NCBI RefSeq assembly: GCF_001422205.1
Contig: NZ_LMMJ01000008.1
Span: 238,915-302,914, forward strand
From: Curtobacterium sp. Leaf261
GTDB taxonomy: Bacteria > Actinomycetota > Actinomycetes > Actinomycetales > Microbacteriaceae
DNA length: 64,000 nt
Reading direction: 5' to 3'
The notes below the pieces were generated by a model. That model was given only the letters and a program-made list of their open reading frames with translations. It was not told the origin of the DNA and made no database searches. The translations under genes and the position numbers were made by a program. Positions 37,086 to 45,565 of this stretch are shown in pieces (position 1 is the first letter of the stretch; every line of letters begins with the position of its first letter).

Positions 37086-37967
37086 ATGCTCACGATCGAG
37101 AGCGTGTCCAAGCGGTTCGGGGAGCGGCAGGTGCTCGACGACGTCGGCTTCACCGTCAGCGATGGTCGGCTCACCGGATTCGTCGGCGGGAACGGCGCCG
37201 GCAAGACCACCACCATGCGGATCCTGCTCGGTGTGCTCCGAGCCGACGCCGGGACCGTGTCGATCGACGGTCAACGCATCGGCGCCGACGACCGACGGCG
37301 CTTCGGGTACATGCCCGAGGAACGTGGTCTCTACCCGAAGATGAAGGTCGCCGAGCAGGTCGCGTACCTCGCAAGGCTCCGCGGGATGGCGAAGGCTGCG
37401 GCGAACGCGTCGACGGACCGGCTCCTCGACCGGCTCGGCATCGCGCAGCACGCAAACGACCAGGTGGAGAGCCTGTCCCTCGGCAACCAGCAGCGCGTGC
37501 AGATCGCCGCAGCGCTCGTGCACGGACCCGAGGTCCTGATCCTCGACGAGCCGTTCTCCGGGCTCGACCCGATCGCGGTCGAATCGGTGCTCGGGGTCCT
37601 CCAGGAGCAGGCTGCCAACGGCGTGCCCGTCCTCTTCTCGAGTCACCAGCTGGAGCTCGTCGAGCGGCTGTGCGACGACCTCGTCGTGATCGCCGAGGGT
37701 CGGATCCGCGCCGCGGGCAGCCAGGACGAGCTGCGTCGTGCCGCCGGCCCGCAGGCGTGGGAGCTGCTCACCGCCGACGACGTCGGGTGGATCCGCGAGG
37801 TCGACGGCGTCCGCGTCGTCGAGTTCGACGGCGGGTTCGCCGCGTTCGAGGCCGACGACGCCACCGCGCAGACCGTGCTCCAGCGCGCCGTGCAGAGCGG
37901 CACCGTCGCGAGCTTCGGCCCGCGCATCCCGAGTCTCACCGAGGTCTTCAAGGAGGTCGTCCGATGA
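37086..37967 (+). CDS. ABC transporter ATP-binding protein, NatA-like
   Basis: A 293-residue nucleotide-binding protein with Walker A GGNGAGKTT, the signature LSLGNQQRVQ (LSLGN variant), Walker B LILDEPFSGLDP and the His-loop LFSSHQ. A C-terminal extension of about 75 residues (TLTEVF-like end PSLTEVFKEVV) is the DUF4162-type tail typical of ABC-2 exporters. It has AGGAGG 5 nt before the ATG and overlaps the permease by 4 bp. The substrate is unknown; sodium, drug or peptide export occur in this family. Confidence 0.9.
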   Translation: MLTIESVSKRFGERQVLDDVGFTVSDGRLTGFVGGNGAGKTTTMRILLGVLRADAGTVSIDGQRIGADDRRRFGYMPEERGLYPKMKVAEQVAYLARLRGMAKAAANASTDRLLDRLGIAQHANDQVESLSLGNQQRVQIAAALVHGPEVLILDEPFSGLDPIAVESVLGVLQEQAANGVPVLFSSHQLELVERLCDDLVVIAEGRIRAAGSQDELRRAAGPQAWELLTADDVGWIREVDGVRVVEFDGGFAAFEADDATAQTVLQRAVQSGTVASFGPRIPSLTEVFKEVVR

Positions 37968-39064
37968 ACGACATCTCGTTCAGCCGCTCCGTCCAGCTCA
38001 TCGCCGGACGCGAGATCCAGGCGCGGCTCCGGAGCAGGGCGTTCATCGTCTCCGCAGCGATCCTGCTCGTCGCCGTCCTCGCGTCGATCGTCGTCGGCAG
38101 CATCGTGTCGAGGTCGACGGCCTCCGACACGACGACCGTCGCCGTGGTGTCCGGTGTCGACGCGCGCGTGTCCGGCACCCCGCTCCGCGACGTCCCGGGC
38201 ATCGACGTCCGCGATGCGTCGAGCGTCGCCGTTGCCGAGCGAGGCGTCCGGAACGGCGACGTGGACGCGGCGATCGTGCCGTCCGACGACACGCTCGGCT
38301 TCTCGGTCATCGCGCTCGACAGCGCACCCGACACCCTCGTCGGCCAGCTGAGCGCCACCCCGACGGTCCGGCTCCTCGACCCGAGCGACCAGAGCTCCGG
38401 GCTGGTGTACTTCGTCGGACTCGGGTTCGGCGTGGTGTTCTTCATGGCCGCGGTGACCTTCGGCGCGACGATCGCCCAGAGCGTCGTCGAGGAGAAGTCC
38501 ACCAGGGTCGTCGAGATCCTGATGTCCGCGACGAGTGCGAAGGCGCTGATGGCGGGCAAGGTGATCGGGAACAGCATCATGGCCCTCGCCCAGATCGTCC
38601 TCATCGCGGTGGTGGCGGCCGTCGCGCTCGCCGTCACCGGCCAGGACGACCTGTTCGCGGCCCTCGGTCCGAGTGCCCTGTGGTTCGTGCTGTTCTTCGC
38701 GGTCGGGTTCGTGCTCATCGCCTCGCTCTACGCGGCGGCGGCGTCGCTCGTGGCCCGACAGGAGGACGTCGGGAGCGTCACGAGCCCGGTGATGATGCTC
38801 GTGATGATCCCGTACTTCCTGATCATCTTCTTCTCGGACAACTCCGCGGTGCTCGCGGTGATGTCGTACGTGCCGTTCTCGGCGCCCGTCGGGATGCCGA
38901 TGCGGATCTTCCTCGGCGAGGCCGCGTGGTGGGAGCCGATCGTGTCGCTCGTGGTCATCGTGCTGACGGCAGCCGCGGCGGTGCTCCTCGGTTCGCGGAT
39001 CTACGAGAACTCGCTGCTCCGGACCGGCGGCCGCGTGAAGGTGCTCGAGGCGCTGCGGGGCTGA
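37964..39064 (+). CDS. ABC-2 type permease, NatB-like
   Basis: A 366-residue membrane protein with one N-terminal membrane segment (about 24-46), an extracellular domain of about 110 residues, and five or six membrane segments in the C-terminal half (about 145-360). VVEEKSTRVVEILMSATSA is the conserved cytosolic motif of NatB/YhaP exporters. ATG at 37964 overlaps the ATPase stop, with AAGGAGG upstream. It forms the channel for the upstream ATPase. Confidence 0.9.
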   Translation: MNDISFSRSVQLIAGREIQARLRSRAFIVSAAILLVAVLASIVVGSIVSRSTASDTTTVAVVSGVDARVSGTPLRDVPGIDVRDASSVAVAERGVRNGDVDAAIVPSDDTLGFSVIALDSAPDTLVGQLSATPTVRLLDPSDQSSGLVYFVGLGFGVVFFMAAVTFGATIAQSVVEEKSTRVVEILMSATSAKALMAGKVIGNSIMALAQIVLIAVVAAVALAVTGQDDLFAALGPSALWFVLFFAVGFVLIASLYAAAASLVARQEDVGSVTSPVMMLVMIPYFLIIFFSDNSAVLAVMSYVPFSAPVGMPMRIFLGEAAWWEPIVSLVVIVLTAAAAVLLGSRIYENSLLRTGGRVKVLEALRG

Positions 39065-39122
39065 GCGCCTGCCCTGCCGCCCCCACGCCGGTCCGCCGGT
39101 TCGCTGGTTCGCCGGTCCGCCG

Positions 39123-39156
39123 CTTCAGCGCTGGTTCAGCGGGACGGCGGCATGCT
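39123..39156 (+). promoter_or_regulatory. promoter with 11-bp-spaced direct repeat (OmpR-type box)
   Basis: CTTCAG (39123-39128) and GTTCAG (39134-39139) form a direct repeat with an 11-bp period, followed 11 bp later by the -10 element CATGCT (39151-39156), which ends 6 nt before the ATG of the response regulator. The same repeat, spacing and distance occur before the PepSY lipoprotein gene (41276-41309). The repeats cover the -35 region, the usual position for PhoB/OmpR-type activators. Confidence 0.7.
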
Positions 39157-39162
39157 GGGGTG

Positions 39163-39840
39163 ATGCGCGTACTCGTGGTCGACGACGAGGTCCGGCTCGC
39201 CGACGGTGTCCGCCGGGGCCTCGAGGCCGAGGGGTTCGCCGTGGACGTCGCGAACAACGGCATCGACGGCCTCTGGTACGCCCGCGAGAACACCTACGAC
39301 GCGATCCTCCTCGACCTCATGATGCCGGGGATGAGCGGCTGGGCGGTCTGCGAGGCCCTCCGGGCAGAGGAGGACTGGACGCCGGTGCTCATGCTCACCG
39401 CCAAGGACGGCGAGTGGGACCAGGTGGAGGCCCTCGACGCCGGCGCCGACGACTACGTCACGAAGCCGTTCTCCTACCCGGTGCTCGTCGCGCGTCTCCG
39501 TGCGCTCGTCCGGCGCGGATCCCGGGAACGCCCCACGATCCTCCAGGCCGGTGACCTGCGACTCGATCCGGCCGGACGTCGGGTGTGGCGTGGTGACGCC
39601 CTGCTCGACCTGACGAGCCGGGAGTTCACCGTGCTCGAGTACCTCATGCGGCACGCGGGGCAGGTGCGCGCGAAGCGTGACGTCATCGGGAACGTGTGGG
39701 ACGACGACTTCGAGGGCGACCAGAACATCGTCGAGGTGTACGTCGGCCACCTGCGGCAGAAGGTCGACCGCCCGTTCGGTCGGTCGGCGATCGAGACCGT
39801 GCGCGGGGCCGGGTACCGTCTCGCCGCCGACGGTGGCTGA
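39163..39840 (+). CDS. response regulator, OmpR/PhoB type
   Basis: A receiver domain ([15 protein letters not shown], phospho-acceptor Asp in [13 protein letters not shown] near residue 51, [11 protein letters not shown]ys near 101) is followed by an OmpR winged helix ([36 protein letters not shown]). The length is 225 residues. The ATG at 39163 is preceded by a -10 element at 6 nt, so the mRNA should be leaderless. The matching repeats at its own promoter suggest autoregulation. The stop lies in a 10-bp duplication shared with the kinase start. Confidence 0.93.
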   Translation: MRVLVVDDEVRLADGVRRGLEAEGFAVDVANNGIDGLWYARENTYDAILLDLMMPGMSGWAVCEALRAEEDWTPVLMLTAKDGEWDQVEALDAGADDYVTKPFSYPVLVARLRALVRRGSRERPTILQAGDLRLDPAGRRVWRGDALLDLTSREFTVLEYLMRHAGQVRAKRDVIGNVWDDDFEGDQNIVEVYVGHLRQKVDRPFGRSAIETVRGAGYRLAADGG

Positions 39841-39850
39841 CGGTGGCTGA
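39831..39850. repeat. 10-bp tandem duplication at the regulator/kinase junction
   Basis: CGGTGGCTGA occurs twice in a row. The first copy holds the stop of the response regulator and the second the GTG start of the kinase, so the duplication may have separated two formerly overlapping genes. Confidence 0.7.
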
Positions 39851-41216
39851 GCGCGGCCGGGGGCGCCCGAGGGTGACTGCGCGCACAGCGGCCGGCGACC
39901 CCCGTCGTCGCCGGGCGTCCATCCGGACCCGCGCGACCGCCGGGGCGGCGATCGTGGTCCTCGTCGCACTCGTCCTCGGTGCGGCCGCGTTCGTCCTGGT
40001 GCTCCGGGCCTCGCTCGTCGACGGCGTCCGGAACACGGCCTCGCAGACCCTGGACGCGCTGTCGTCGCGGGTGGAGGCCGAGGGTGCCGCGGCTGTCGAC
40101 GACCAGGACGACGACCTCCTCGTGCAGGTGCAGGACTCCGACGGCCGGGTCCTCGCGCACGGCGACGACGCGGGCGGCGCGGCCCTCAGCACGCGGGACG
40201 AGTCCCGGGTCTCACGCGACGACGAACCGTGGCTGCTGGTGTCGGACGACGTCGACCTCCCCGGCGGGGGCGACGGTGTGATCGTCGTCGGTGCGCCGCT
40301 CGAGGACGCCGATGCTGCCATCCGTGAGGTCGTGGTGCTGCTCGTGGTCGCCGTGCCCGTCGTCGTGGCGCTGATGGGACTCGTGACGTGGATCGTCGTC
40401 GGGCGGGCGCTCCGACCGGTCGACAGCATGCGCCGCGAGGTCGACGACATCGAGGCCGGGCGGCTCCACACCAGGATCGACGAACCCGGGAGCGGGGACG
40501 AGGTCGACCGTCTCGCACACACCTTGAACCGCATGCTCGGGCGGCTCGAGCGGTCGCAGGAGGTGCAGCACCGGTTCGTCGCCGACGCCTCGCACGAGCT
40601 GCGGTCCCCGCTCGCGACCATCCGGCAGCACGCCGAACTCGCCCGCGCGCACCCCGCGGCGACCGACGTGGGGGAGCTCTCCGACGTCGTGCTCGACGAG
40701 GGCGCCCGGCTCCAGGACCTCGTCGAGTCACTGCTGCTGCTGACCCGTCTGGACGAGCGGGGCGCCGAGCGGGATCGCACCGTCGACCTCGACGACCTCC
40801 TGCTCGCCGAGGTCGCCCGGGTCCGTGGACTCGGTTCCGTGGCGGTCGATGCCTCGGGGGTGGGCGCTGCCCGGGTGTCCGGCGACGAGCGGCTCCTCGC
40901 CCGGGTCGTCCGCAACCTCGTCGACAACGCCGTCCGGCACGCCGCGCACGGCATCGCGCTCGGCGCGACGGTGGACGGGGGAGACGCGGTGGTGACGGTC
41001 GACGACGACGGCGTCGGCATCGGCCTGGAGGACCGTGGTCGCGTCTTCGAGCGGTTCGTGCGTCTCGACGATGGTCGCGCCCGTGACGCCGGGGGGTCGG
41101 GCCTCGGCCTGGCGATCGTCCACGGCATCGTGGCCGCGCACGGCGGAACCGTGACGATCGAGGACGCACCGGCCGGCGGCGCGCGGTTCGTGGTGCGCCT
41201 GCCCGTCGCGCTGTGA
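39843..41216 (+). CDS. sensor histidine kinase, HisKA type
   Basis: Two membrane segments (about residues 25-48 and 160-188) flank an extracellular sensor region rich in Asp. A HAMP domain follows (about 185-240), then HisKA with the phospho-accepting His in [16 protein letters not shown] (near residue 247) and HATPase_c ([29 protein letters not shown]). The GTG at 39843 is 2 bp after the regulator stop; a second GTG at 39873 is also possible. It partners the preceding OmpR-type regulator. Confidence 0.9.
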   Translation: MAERGRGRPRVTARTAAGDPRRRRASIRTRATAGAAIVVLVALVLGAAAFVLVLRASLVDGVRNTASQTLDALSSRVEAEGAAAVDDQDDDLLVQVQDSDGRVLAHGDDAGGAALSTRDESRVSRDDEPWLLVSDDVDLPGGGDGVIVVGAPLEDADAAIREVVVLLVVAVPVVVALMGLVTWIVVGRALRPVDSMRREVDDIEAGRLHTRIDEPGSGDEVDRLAHTLNRMLGRLERSQEVQHRFVADASHELRSPLATIRQHAELARAHPAATDVGELSDVVLDEGARLQDLVESLLLLTRLDERGAERDRTVDLDDLLLAEVARVRGLGSVAVDASGVGAARVSGDERLLARVVRNLVDNAVRHAAHGIALGATVDGGDAVVTVDDDGVGIGLEDRGRVFERFVRLDDGRARDAGGSGLGLAIVHGIVAAHGGTVTIEDAPAGGARFVVRLPVAL

Positions 41217-41228
41217 GCGCGCGGCAGG

Positions 41229-41272
41229 GCGCTGCAACGTGTGGCTGGGGGCGCTGCAACGCGTGGCCGGGG
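41229..41272. repeat. 22-bp tandem repeat upstream of the PepSY gene
   Basis: Two adjacent 22-bp copies of GCGCTGCAACGYGTGGCYGG plus GG lie at 41229-41250 and 41251-41272, with two C/T differences. They directly precede the regulator-box promoter of the PepSY lipoprotein gene. Confidence 0.7.
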
Positions 41273-41275
41273 GCG

Positions 41276-41309
41276 CTTCAGGCCTGCTTCAGCGTCCGCC
41301 CGCCACGCT
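41276..41309 (+). promoter_or_regulatory. promoter with 11-bp-spaced direct repeat, twin of that at 39123
   Basis: CTTCAG at 41276-41281 and again at 41287-41292 (11-bp period), with the -10 element CACGCT at 41304-41309, 6 nt before the ATG at 41316. The distance from the first repeat to the start codon is 40 bp, exactly as at 39123-39163. The likely activator is the OmpR-type regulator of the same cluster. Confidence 0.7.
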
Positions 41310-41315
41310 TGTCCC

Positions 41316-41951
41316 ATGAACACCACGAAGCGATCCACCACCATCCGCCGCACCACCCTGCTGGTCGGACTGCCGCTCGTCGGGGCACTGGCGCTCGCCG
41401 GCTGCTCGAACGACGACGACGACGACGACCGCGCGCTCCCGGCGTCGTCGTCCTCGAGTTCCGCCAGCTCGTCGACCGGAGCCTCGAGCTCGGCCGGAGG
41501 TTCGACGGCAGCCGGCAACGACGCGCTCGAGGCCGCTGCGAAGTCCGCACTCGACGCTGTCGGGTCCGGCAGCGTGATCTCGATCGAGCAGGAGGCCGGG
41601 GCGACGTCCTGGGAGGTCCTCGTCGCCGGCTCGGACGGTGCCGAGCAAGAGGTCCACACCGACGCCGCGGGGACGAGCGTCACCTCCGGCCCGACCACGA
41701 AGAGCTCCGACCAGGACGACCTCGCCGAGAACACGCGGTTCCTCGGCGCGGCGAAGCTCGGGCACACGGAGGCCGCGAAGGTCATGACGGACGCCGTCGC
41801 CGGGACCGTCACCGAACTCGGGCTCGACGACCACGCGGGAGCGGTCGTCTGGGAGGGGAACGTCGTCGACACGGCGAACACGAAGCACAGCGTCCGCATC
41901 GACGCCGGCTCGGGCGACGTCGTGACGAACGAGGTCGACACCGACGACTGA
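41316..41951 (+). CDS. PepSY-domain lipoprotein
   Basis: A signal peptide with lipobox LALAGC (Cys near residue 30) predicts a lipid-anchored, cell-surface protein. A Ser/Asp-rich linker (about 31-68) follows, then two PepSY-like repeats (ALDAVGSGSVISIEQE... and VMTDAVAGTVTELGLDD...). The length is 211 residues. PepSY proteins often lie beside two-component systems and may sense or tune envelope processes. The twin promoter indicates control by the upstream regulator. It converges on the beta-lactamase gene, 11 bp away. Confidence 0.88.
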   Translation: MNTTKRSTTIRRTTLLVGLPLVGALALAGCSNDDDDDDRALPASSSSSSASSSTGASSSAGGSTAAGNDALEAAAKSALDAVGSGSVISIEQEAGATSWEVLVAGSDGAEQEVHTDAAGTSVTSGPTTKSSDQDDLAENTRFLGAAKLGHTEAAKVMTDAVAGTVTELGLDDHAGAVVWEGNVVDTANTKHSVRIDAGSGDVVTNEVDTDD

Positions 41952-41962
41952 CGGCCCGCCGG

Positions 41963-42955
41963 TCAGCGGACGGTCTCGACGACCTGCCGGGTCACGTCCG
42001 CGATCAGGGCATCGTCCGACGACGCGTCCTGCGCCGACCCGCGGTTCGTCAGGATGACGACGATGATCGGCGCGCGCCCCGGCGGTGTCACCACGGCGAT
42101 GTCGTTCCGCGTGCCGTAGGAACCGTTCCCGGTCTTGTCGCCGACGGTCCACCCGGCCGGGACGCCCGCGCGGACGTACGGCCCGCCCGTGGTGTTGCCT
42201 TCGAGCAGCGACACCAGGAGCGTGCGACGCGCGGGGGTCAGCAGGTCACCGACCGCGAACCGGCGGAGGTCGGTGGCGAGCGCGTGCGGTGTCGTCGTGT
42301 CGCGGACGTCACCGGGTGTCGCCGTGTTGAGGTCCGGCTCCGTCCGGTCGACGTTCGTCGTGCTGTCGCCGAGCGTTCGGAGCGCGGACTGGACGGCCGC
42401 GGGACCGCCGAGGTGTTCGGTCACCAGGTTCGCGGCCGTGTTGTCGCTGACCTGCAGCGCGGCCGTGACCAGGTCGCGCAGGGACATCCCGGTGGCGACG
42501 TGCTGGGACGTGACGGGTGCATACGACAGCAGATCGGCGGCGTCGTAGTGCACGACCGTGTCGAGTTCCGCGTCGGAGGCCGTCCGGAGGAGGAGCCCGG
42601 CGGTGAGGAGTTTCGAGGTCGAGGCGAACGCGAACCGGGTGTCGTCCCGGTACCCGAGGGTGTTGCCGGATCCGGTGTCGAGCACGCGGACCCCGACCTG
42701 GGCGCCGTACTGCTGTTCGAGCGCGGCGAACGCCCGGGTGGTGGCCGGCGTGGTGAGCGAGTGTCCGGCGCCCGCCGACGAGGACGACCCCGACACGGAG
42801 GCCGATGCAGACGGCGAGTTCGATGGGGCCGATGCGGGACCGCCGCCGGCCGAGCACCCGGCGAGCACGATCGCACTCAGGGCGAGGGTTGCGGCGAACA
42901 GACCCGTCCGGCGGATCCGTGACGGGAGAGGACGTTCGGGCTGCAGGGAACGCAC
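41963..42955 (-). CDS. class A beta-lactamase, lipoprotein
   Basis: All class A motifs are present: S112-T-S-K115 (active serine), S170-D-N172, E206-P-D-L-N210 (general base Glu) and K274-T-G276. The N-terminus carries a signal with lipobox AIVLAGC, so the enzyme is probably anchored at the outer face of the membrane. A Ser/Ala-rich linker precedes the catalytic domain. The GTG start at 42955 is 5 bp after the stop of the haem-degrading gene, placing both in one operon. The drug spectrum cannot be judged from sequence. Confidence 0.9.
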   Translation of the reverse strand: MRSLQPERPLPSRIRRTGLFAATLALSAIVLAGCSAGGGPASAPSNSPSASASVSGSSSSAGAGHSLTTPATTRAFAALEQQYGAQVGVRVLDTGSGNTLGYRDDTRFAFASTSKLLTAGLLLRTASDAELDTVVHYDAADLLSYAPVTSQHVATGMSLRDLVTAALQVSDNTAANLVTEHLGGPAAVQSALRTLGDSTTNVDRTEPDLNTATPGDVRDTTTPHALATDLRRFAVGDLLTPARRTLLVSLLEGNTTGGPYVRAGVPAGWTVGDKTGNGSYGTRNDIAVVTPPGRAPIIVVILTNRGSAQDASSDDALIADVTRQVVETVR

Positions 42956-42960
42956 CGGGG

Positions 42961-43275
42961 CTACAGCTCGACGACCTCGAACTCCAGCAGGTCGGCGCCC
43001 GATGCGACGGGCTTCCGCGCACCGTCGTCCCCGTGCCCCTCGGGTCGAGCGTGCGCAGCGGCGGCCCCGTTCGCTGACCAGTCCTGGAAGGCCTGCTCGG
43101 TCGCCCACGTCGTCACGACGAAGTAGCGGTCATCGCCCTTCACGGGACGGAGCAGCTGGAAGCCCTCGAACCCGGGGGCGCCGTCGACCGAGTGCTTGCG
43201 CGCAGCGAACCGCGACTCGAGCTCGGTGCCGGACCCCTCGGGGACGTGGATGGCGTTGATCTTCACGACGGACAT
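42961..43275 (-). CDS. mhuD: haem-degrading monooxygenase, MhuD type
   Basis: A 104-residue ABM-fold protein that closely resembles Mycobacterium MhuD: the start VVKINAIHVP, the run GFQLLRPVKG, RYFVVTTW and the end LLEFEVV. The haem-degradation triad N7, W66 and H75 is at exactly the MhuD positions. It should release iron from haem, giving mycobilin-like products. The ATG at 43275 is chosen from this match, with AAGGA about 12 nt upstream. It is the first gene of an operon with the beta-lactamase. Confidence 0.88.
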   Translation of the reverse strand: MSVVKINAIHVPEGSGTELESRFAARKHSVDGAPGFEGFQLLRPVKGDDRYFVVTTWATEQAFQDWSANGAAAAHARPEGHGDDGARKPVASGADLLEFEVVEL

Positions 43276-43304
43276 GTGCGGATGGTTCCTTCCGGAGTGA
43301 CGGA

Positions 43305-43348
43305 CGGACTGGAGGGACGTGCCGGTCTGGCACCGTCCCTCCAGTCCG
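43305..43348. repeat. dispersed palindrome upstream of mhuD
   Basis: The arms CGGACTGGAGGGACG (43305-43319) and its exact complement (43334-43348) enclose a 14-nt loop. It lies between the stop of the gene ending at 43436 and the mhuD start. Confidence 0.8.
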
Positions 43349-43435
43349 GTGACGATGATGCGACCGACGCTAGTGCGCCGCTCTGGACGCACGCCTGACG
43401 GAGCCACGCTCCTGTGGAGGGACGCGTCCGCTCGG

Positions 43436-43687
43436 TCAGCTGGGGAGGACGGGCGCGCGGTGCGCGCCGACCTCGTCGACGTCCCACGGTCGGGATCCCC
43501 GGTACCGCAGCCCGAGCTGTGCGAGCACGGCGTCGACGTGGTCGACGACGTCCGGGTCCCACGATCCTTCGATGCCCATGCCGAATGAGCGGATCTCGTC
43601 GTCCGCGTCGTCGAGCAGGGTGAGGGACCATCGGCCCTCGTCGAGCTCCTCGATCGTCACCCATCGGGCGGCTGAGAAGGGCGTCAC
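43436..43687 (-). CDS. small hypothetical protein, coupled to the FBP-domain gene
   Basis: An 83-residue acidic soluble protein beginning MTPFSAARWVTIEELDEG. Its GTG start overlaps the FBP-domain gene stop by 4 bp (GTGA), so both are probably translated together. No family is recognised. Confidence 0.65.
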   Translation of the reverse strand: MTPFSAARWVTIEELDEGRWSLTLLDDADDEIRSFGMGIEGSWDPDVVDHVDAVLAQLGLRYRGSRPWDVDEVGAHRAPVLPS

Positions 43688-44166
43688 GCCGTCCGCATGA
43701 TGTCGGCCGTGAAGTTCTGCACCCGCTGGAGGAGGGCGGCACTCCGGGCAGCGATCATCTCCGGCGGGTTGAGGTGCGGGGGCGCCACGCGGATGAGGAT
43801 CGAGCACGCCAGGTCCTCGCAGATGTACGAGCCGATCGTGTTGCCGTTCAGCCCGGCCTCACCGGCGCGGGCCGCCGAGAACAGGCGCACCTGCGTCGCC
43901 GGCTGCGGCGAGTGACAGAAGGAGCACATCGCGGCGATGCCCGGTCGGAGCGACCCTCCGGCAGCCCGGACGACGATCCCGGTCGCGACGCCGTCCATCC
44001 ACTGCACCATGTACCCACGGCGCGAGGCCTGCGGGTCGCGCCAGCCGAGGAACTCCCGTTCGTCCCAGAGCATCTCGTGGAGACCCGGGATCGGCAGGTG
44101 GTCGAGTTCATCCGGCATCGCGTTGACGAACGACGATCGGATGTCGGCCTCGGTGAGCGGCTTCAC
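43684..44166 (-). CDS. FBP-domain treble-clef zinc-finger protein
   Basis: A 160-residue protein matching the FBP C-terminal treble-clef family, related to the zinc finger of elongation-factor-G-binding proteins (as in FusB-type proteins). Four cysteines in CSFCHSP and CEDLAC (near residues 81-84 and 115-120) are the expected zinc ligands. It may act on ribosome-bound elongation factor G, but this is inferred from the family. The GTG at 44166 has GAGGGG about 6 nt upstream, and TAGGCT (44198-44193) is a candidate -10. Confidence 0.85.
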   Translation of the reverse strand: MKPLTEADIRSSFVNAMPDELDHLPIPGLHEMLWDEREFLGWRDPQASRRGYMVQWMDGVATGIVVRAAGGSLRPGIAAMCSFCHSPQPATQVRLFSAARAGEAGLNGNTIGSYICEDLACSILIRVAPPHLNPPEMIAARSAALLQRVQNFTADIMRTA

Positions 44167-44204
44167 GGATTCCCCTCGGGTGAACGGTCATCCAAGCCTA
44201 ATCC

Positions 44205-44249
44205 GTCGTGCCGACGTCCGTCGTGCTGACGTCCGTCGTGCTGACGTCC
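44205..44249. repeat. three 15-bp tandem repeats
   Basis: GTCGTGCCGACGTCC is followed by two copies of GTCGTGCTGACGTCC without spacing. They lie immediately upstream of the FBP-gene promoter. Confidence 0.75.
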
Positions 44250-44286
44250 GACGGTCGCGCTGCGGTCCGCCGGGCGGGTGGCGGGG

Positions 44287-44330
44287 CGGACGGGAGGGAC
44301 GGTGCGGGGCCGACCCGCGCCTCCCGTCCG
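44287..44330. repeat. dispersed palindrome at the end of the M56 gene
   Basis: The arms CGGACGGGAGG (44287-44297) and its complement (44320-44330) enclose a GC-rich loop. It stands 4 bp beyond the stop codon of the M56 peptidase gene, which fits a transcript-end role. Confidence 0.75.
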
Positions 44331-44334
44331 GTGG

Positions 44335-45078
44335 TCAGCGGCGCTGCAGGCGCGCGATGCGCACCGCGGACAGGGCCGAGTCGGGATCGGCTGCGCGGAC
44401 CGCGCGGGCGAGCGCGTCGGCGCCGACCCGGCGTGCCGCTGCGTCGTCGGCGGCGAACTCGACGAGGACGCGGCTCGATCGCGCCATCGCGCGGGCTCCG
44501 GGGACCCAGGGCACGGTGCGTTCGATGGACTCGGCGACCGCGACGACGCTCGCGTGACGGCCTCGGAGGTGGGCCGACTCGTGGGCGACGACGGCGTCGA
44601 GCTCGTCCTCGTCGAGCCGGGCGGTCAGGCCCGTGCTGAGGAGCACGCCACCGCTCCGTCCGGGGACCGCGCAGGCGAGGGCGTGGTCGGCCTCGACCAC
44701 CGCGACGATCGTGCCGTCGACCAGTCGTCGGGGCGCGACGCCGGAGTGGATGGCCTCGCGGACGGCGGCGTGCTCGGCGCCGGGGCGGACTCGGACGGCG
44801 ATCACGAACGCGACGACGGCAGCGACCGCGACGACGAGGTGGACGCCGTGCGTGGGGGAGTCCGCGACGCCGAACGGATCGTCCGAGGGTCGGCCGGAGA
44901 GCACCACGAGGGTGATGCCGCCGATGAACCCGAGCACCCCGACGACCACCGCGGCGCTCCACGCGACGAGCGCCGTCCGTGGTCGGTCGATCGTCCACGC
45001 CCAGCGGGTGAGGCCGCGCGGGGCGAGGGCCACGACGACGATCGCGACCACGAGGAGCGCCACGCCGGTGATGACCAC
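44335..45078 (-). CDS. M56-family membrane metallopeptidase (BlaR1/MecR1-like)
   Basis: A 247-residue protein with three N-terminal membrane segments (about 2-20, 36-60 and 76-96) and a cytosolic zinc-protease motif HESAH (near residue 163, in AVVAHESAHLRGRH). M56 proteins usually cleave or signal to the BlaI repressor encoded beside them. The C-terminal penicillin-sensor domain of true BlaR1 is absent, so the input signal is unknown. The GTG start is 12 bp after the BlaI stop, with no strong ribosome-binding site. Confidence 0.85.
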   Translation of the reverse strand: MVITGVALLVVAIVVVALAPRGLTRWAWTIDRPRTALVAWSAAVVVGVLGFIGGITLVVLSGRPSDDPFGVADSPTHGVHLVVAVAAVVAFVIAVRVRPGAEHAAVREAIHSGVAPRRLVDGTIVAVVEADHALACAVPGRSGGVLLSTGLTARLDEDELDAVVAHESAHLRGRHASVVAVAESIERTVPWVPGARAMARSSRVLVEFAADDAAARRVGADALARAVRAADPDSALSAVRIARLQRR

Positions 45079-45090
45079 GTCGGTGCCCGG

Positions 45091-45468
45091 TCAGCCCCGG
45101 TGAGCGTCGATCGCTCTCCGCAGGGCGTCGAGGTCGTCGGAGGCGAGCGAACCGGTGAACTGGAGCAGCGCTGCCTCGCGGTCCGTCGACGCGGCGAGGG
45201 CGGAGTTCATCAGGGAGGCGGTGTGGTCGGCGCGGGAGTGTGCGGCGCGGAACGTCAGGGCCGCGTCGGCGTGCTCGTGGCGGGTGACGGTGCCCTTCCG
45301 GCCGAGGCGGTCGAGCACCGTGAGGACCGTCGTCAGCGCGGGGCGCGGCTCCGGGAAGGACTCCAGGATCGCGCGGGCGGTGAGGCCATCGTGCGCGTCC
45401 GGGGCCCAGAGCGCGTCGAGCACCGCCTGCTCGAGCTGCCCGCGGGGCCGTGATCGCTGTCCTGCCAC
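45091..45468 (-). CDS. BlaI/MecI-family transcriptional repressor
   Basis: A winged-helix protein of 125 residues (GQLEQAVLDALWAP, LTTVLTVLDRLGRKGTVTRHEHADAALTFRA) matching BlaI/MecI. It is expected to repress its own operon and perhaps others until cut by the M56 partner. The GTG at 45468 follows TAGAGT by 6 nt, so the mRNA is probably leaderless. A beta-lactamase gene lies about 2.1 kb away; control of it is possible but no shared operator was found by eye. Confidence 0.88.
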   Translation of the reverse strand: MAGQRSRPRGQLEQAVLDALWAPDAHDGLTARAILESFPEPRPALTTVLTVLDRLGRKGTVTRHEHADAALTFRAAHSRADHTASLMNSALAASTDREAALLQFTGSLASDDLDALRRAIDAHRG

Positions 45469-45565
45469 GGCATCACTCTACGTGTTGTCGAACGGCAGAC
45501 GTCACGTGGCTGAAACACGGGGCGGGTACGATCGGTCCCACAACCGAACACCGGGCCGCTCACAC

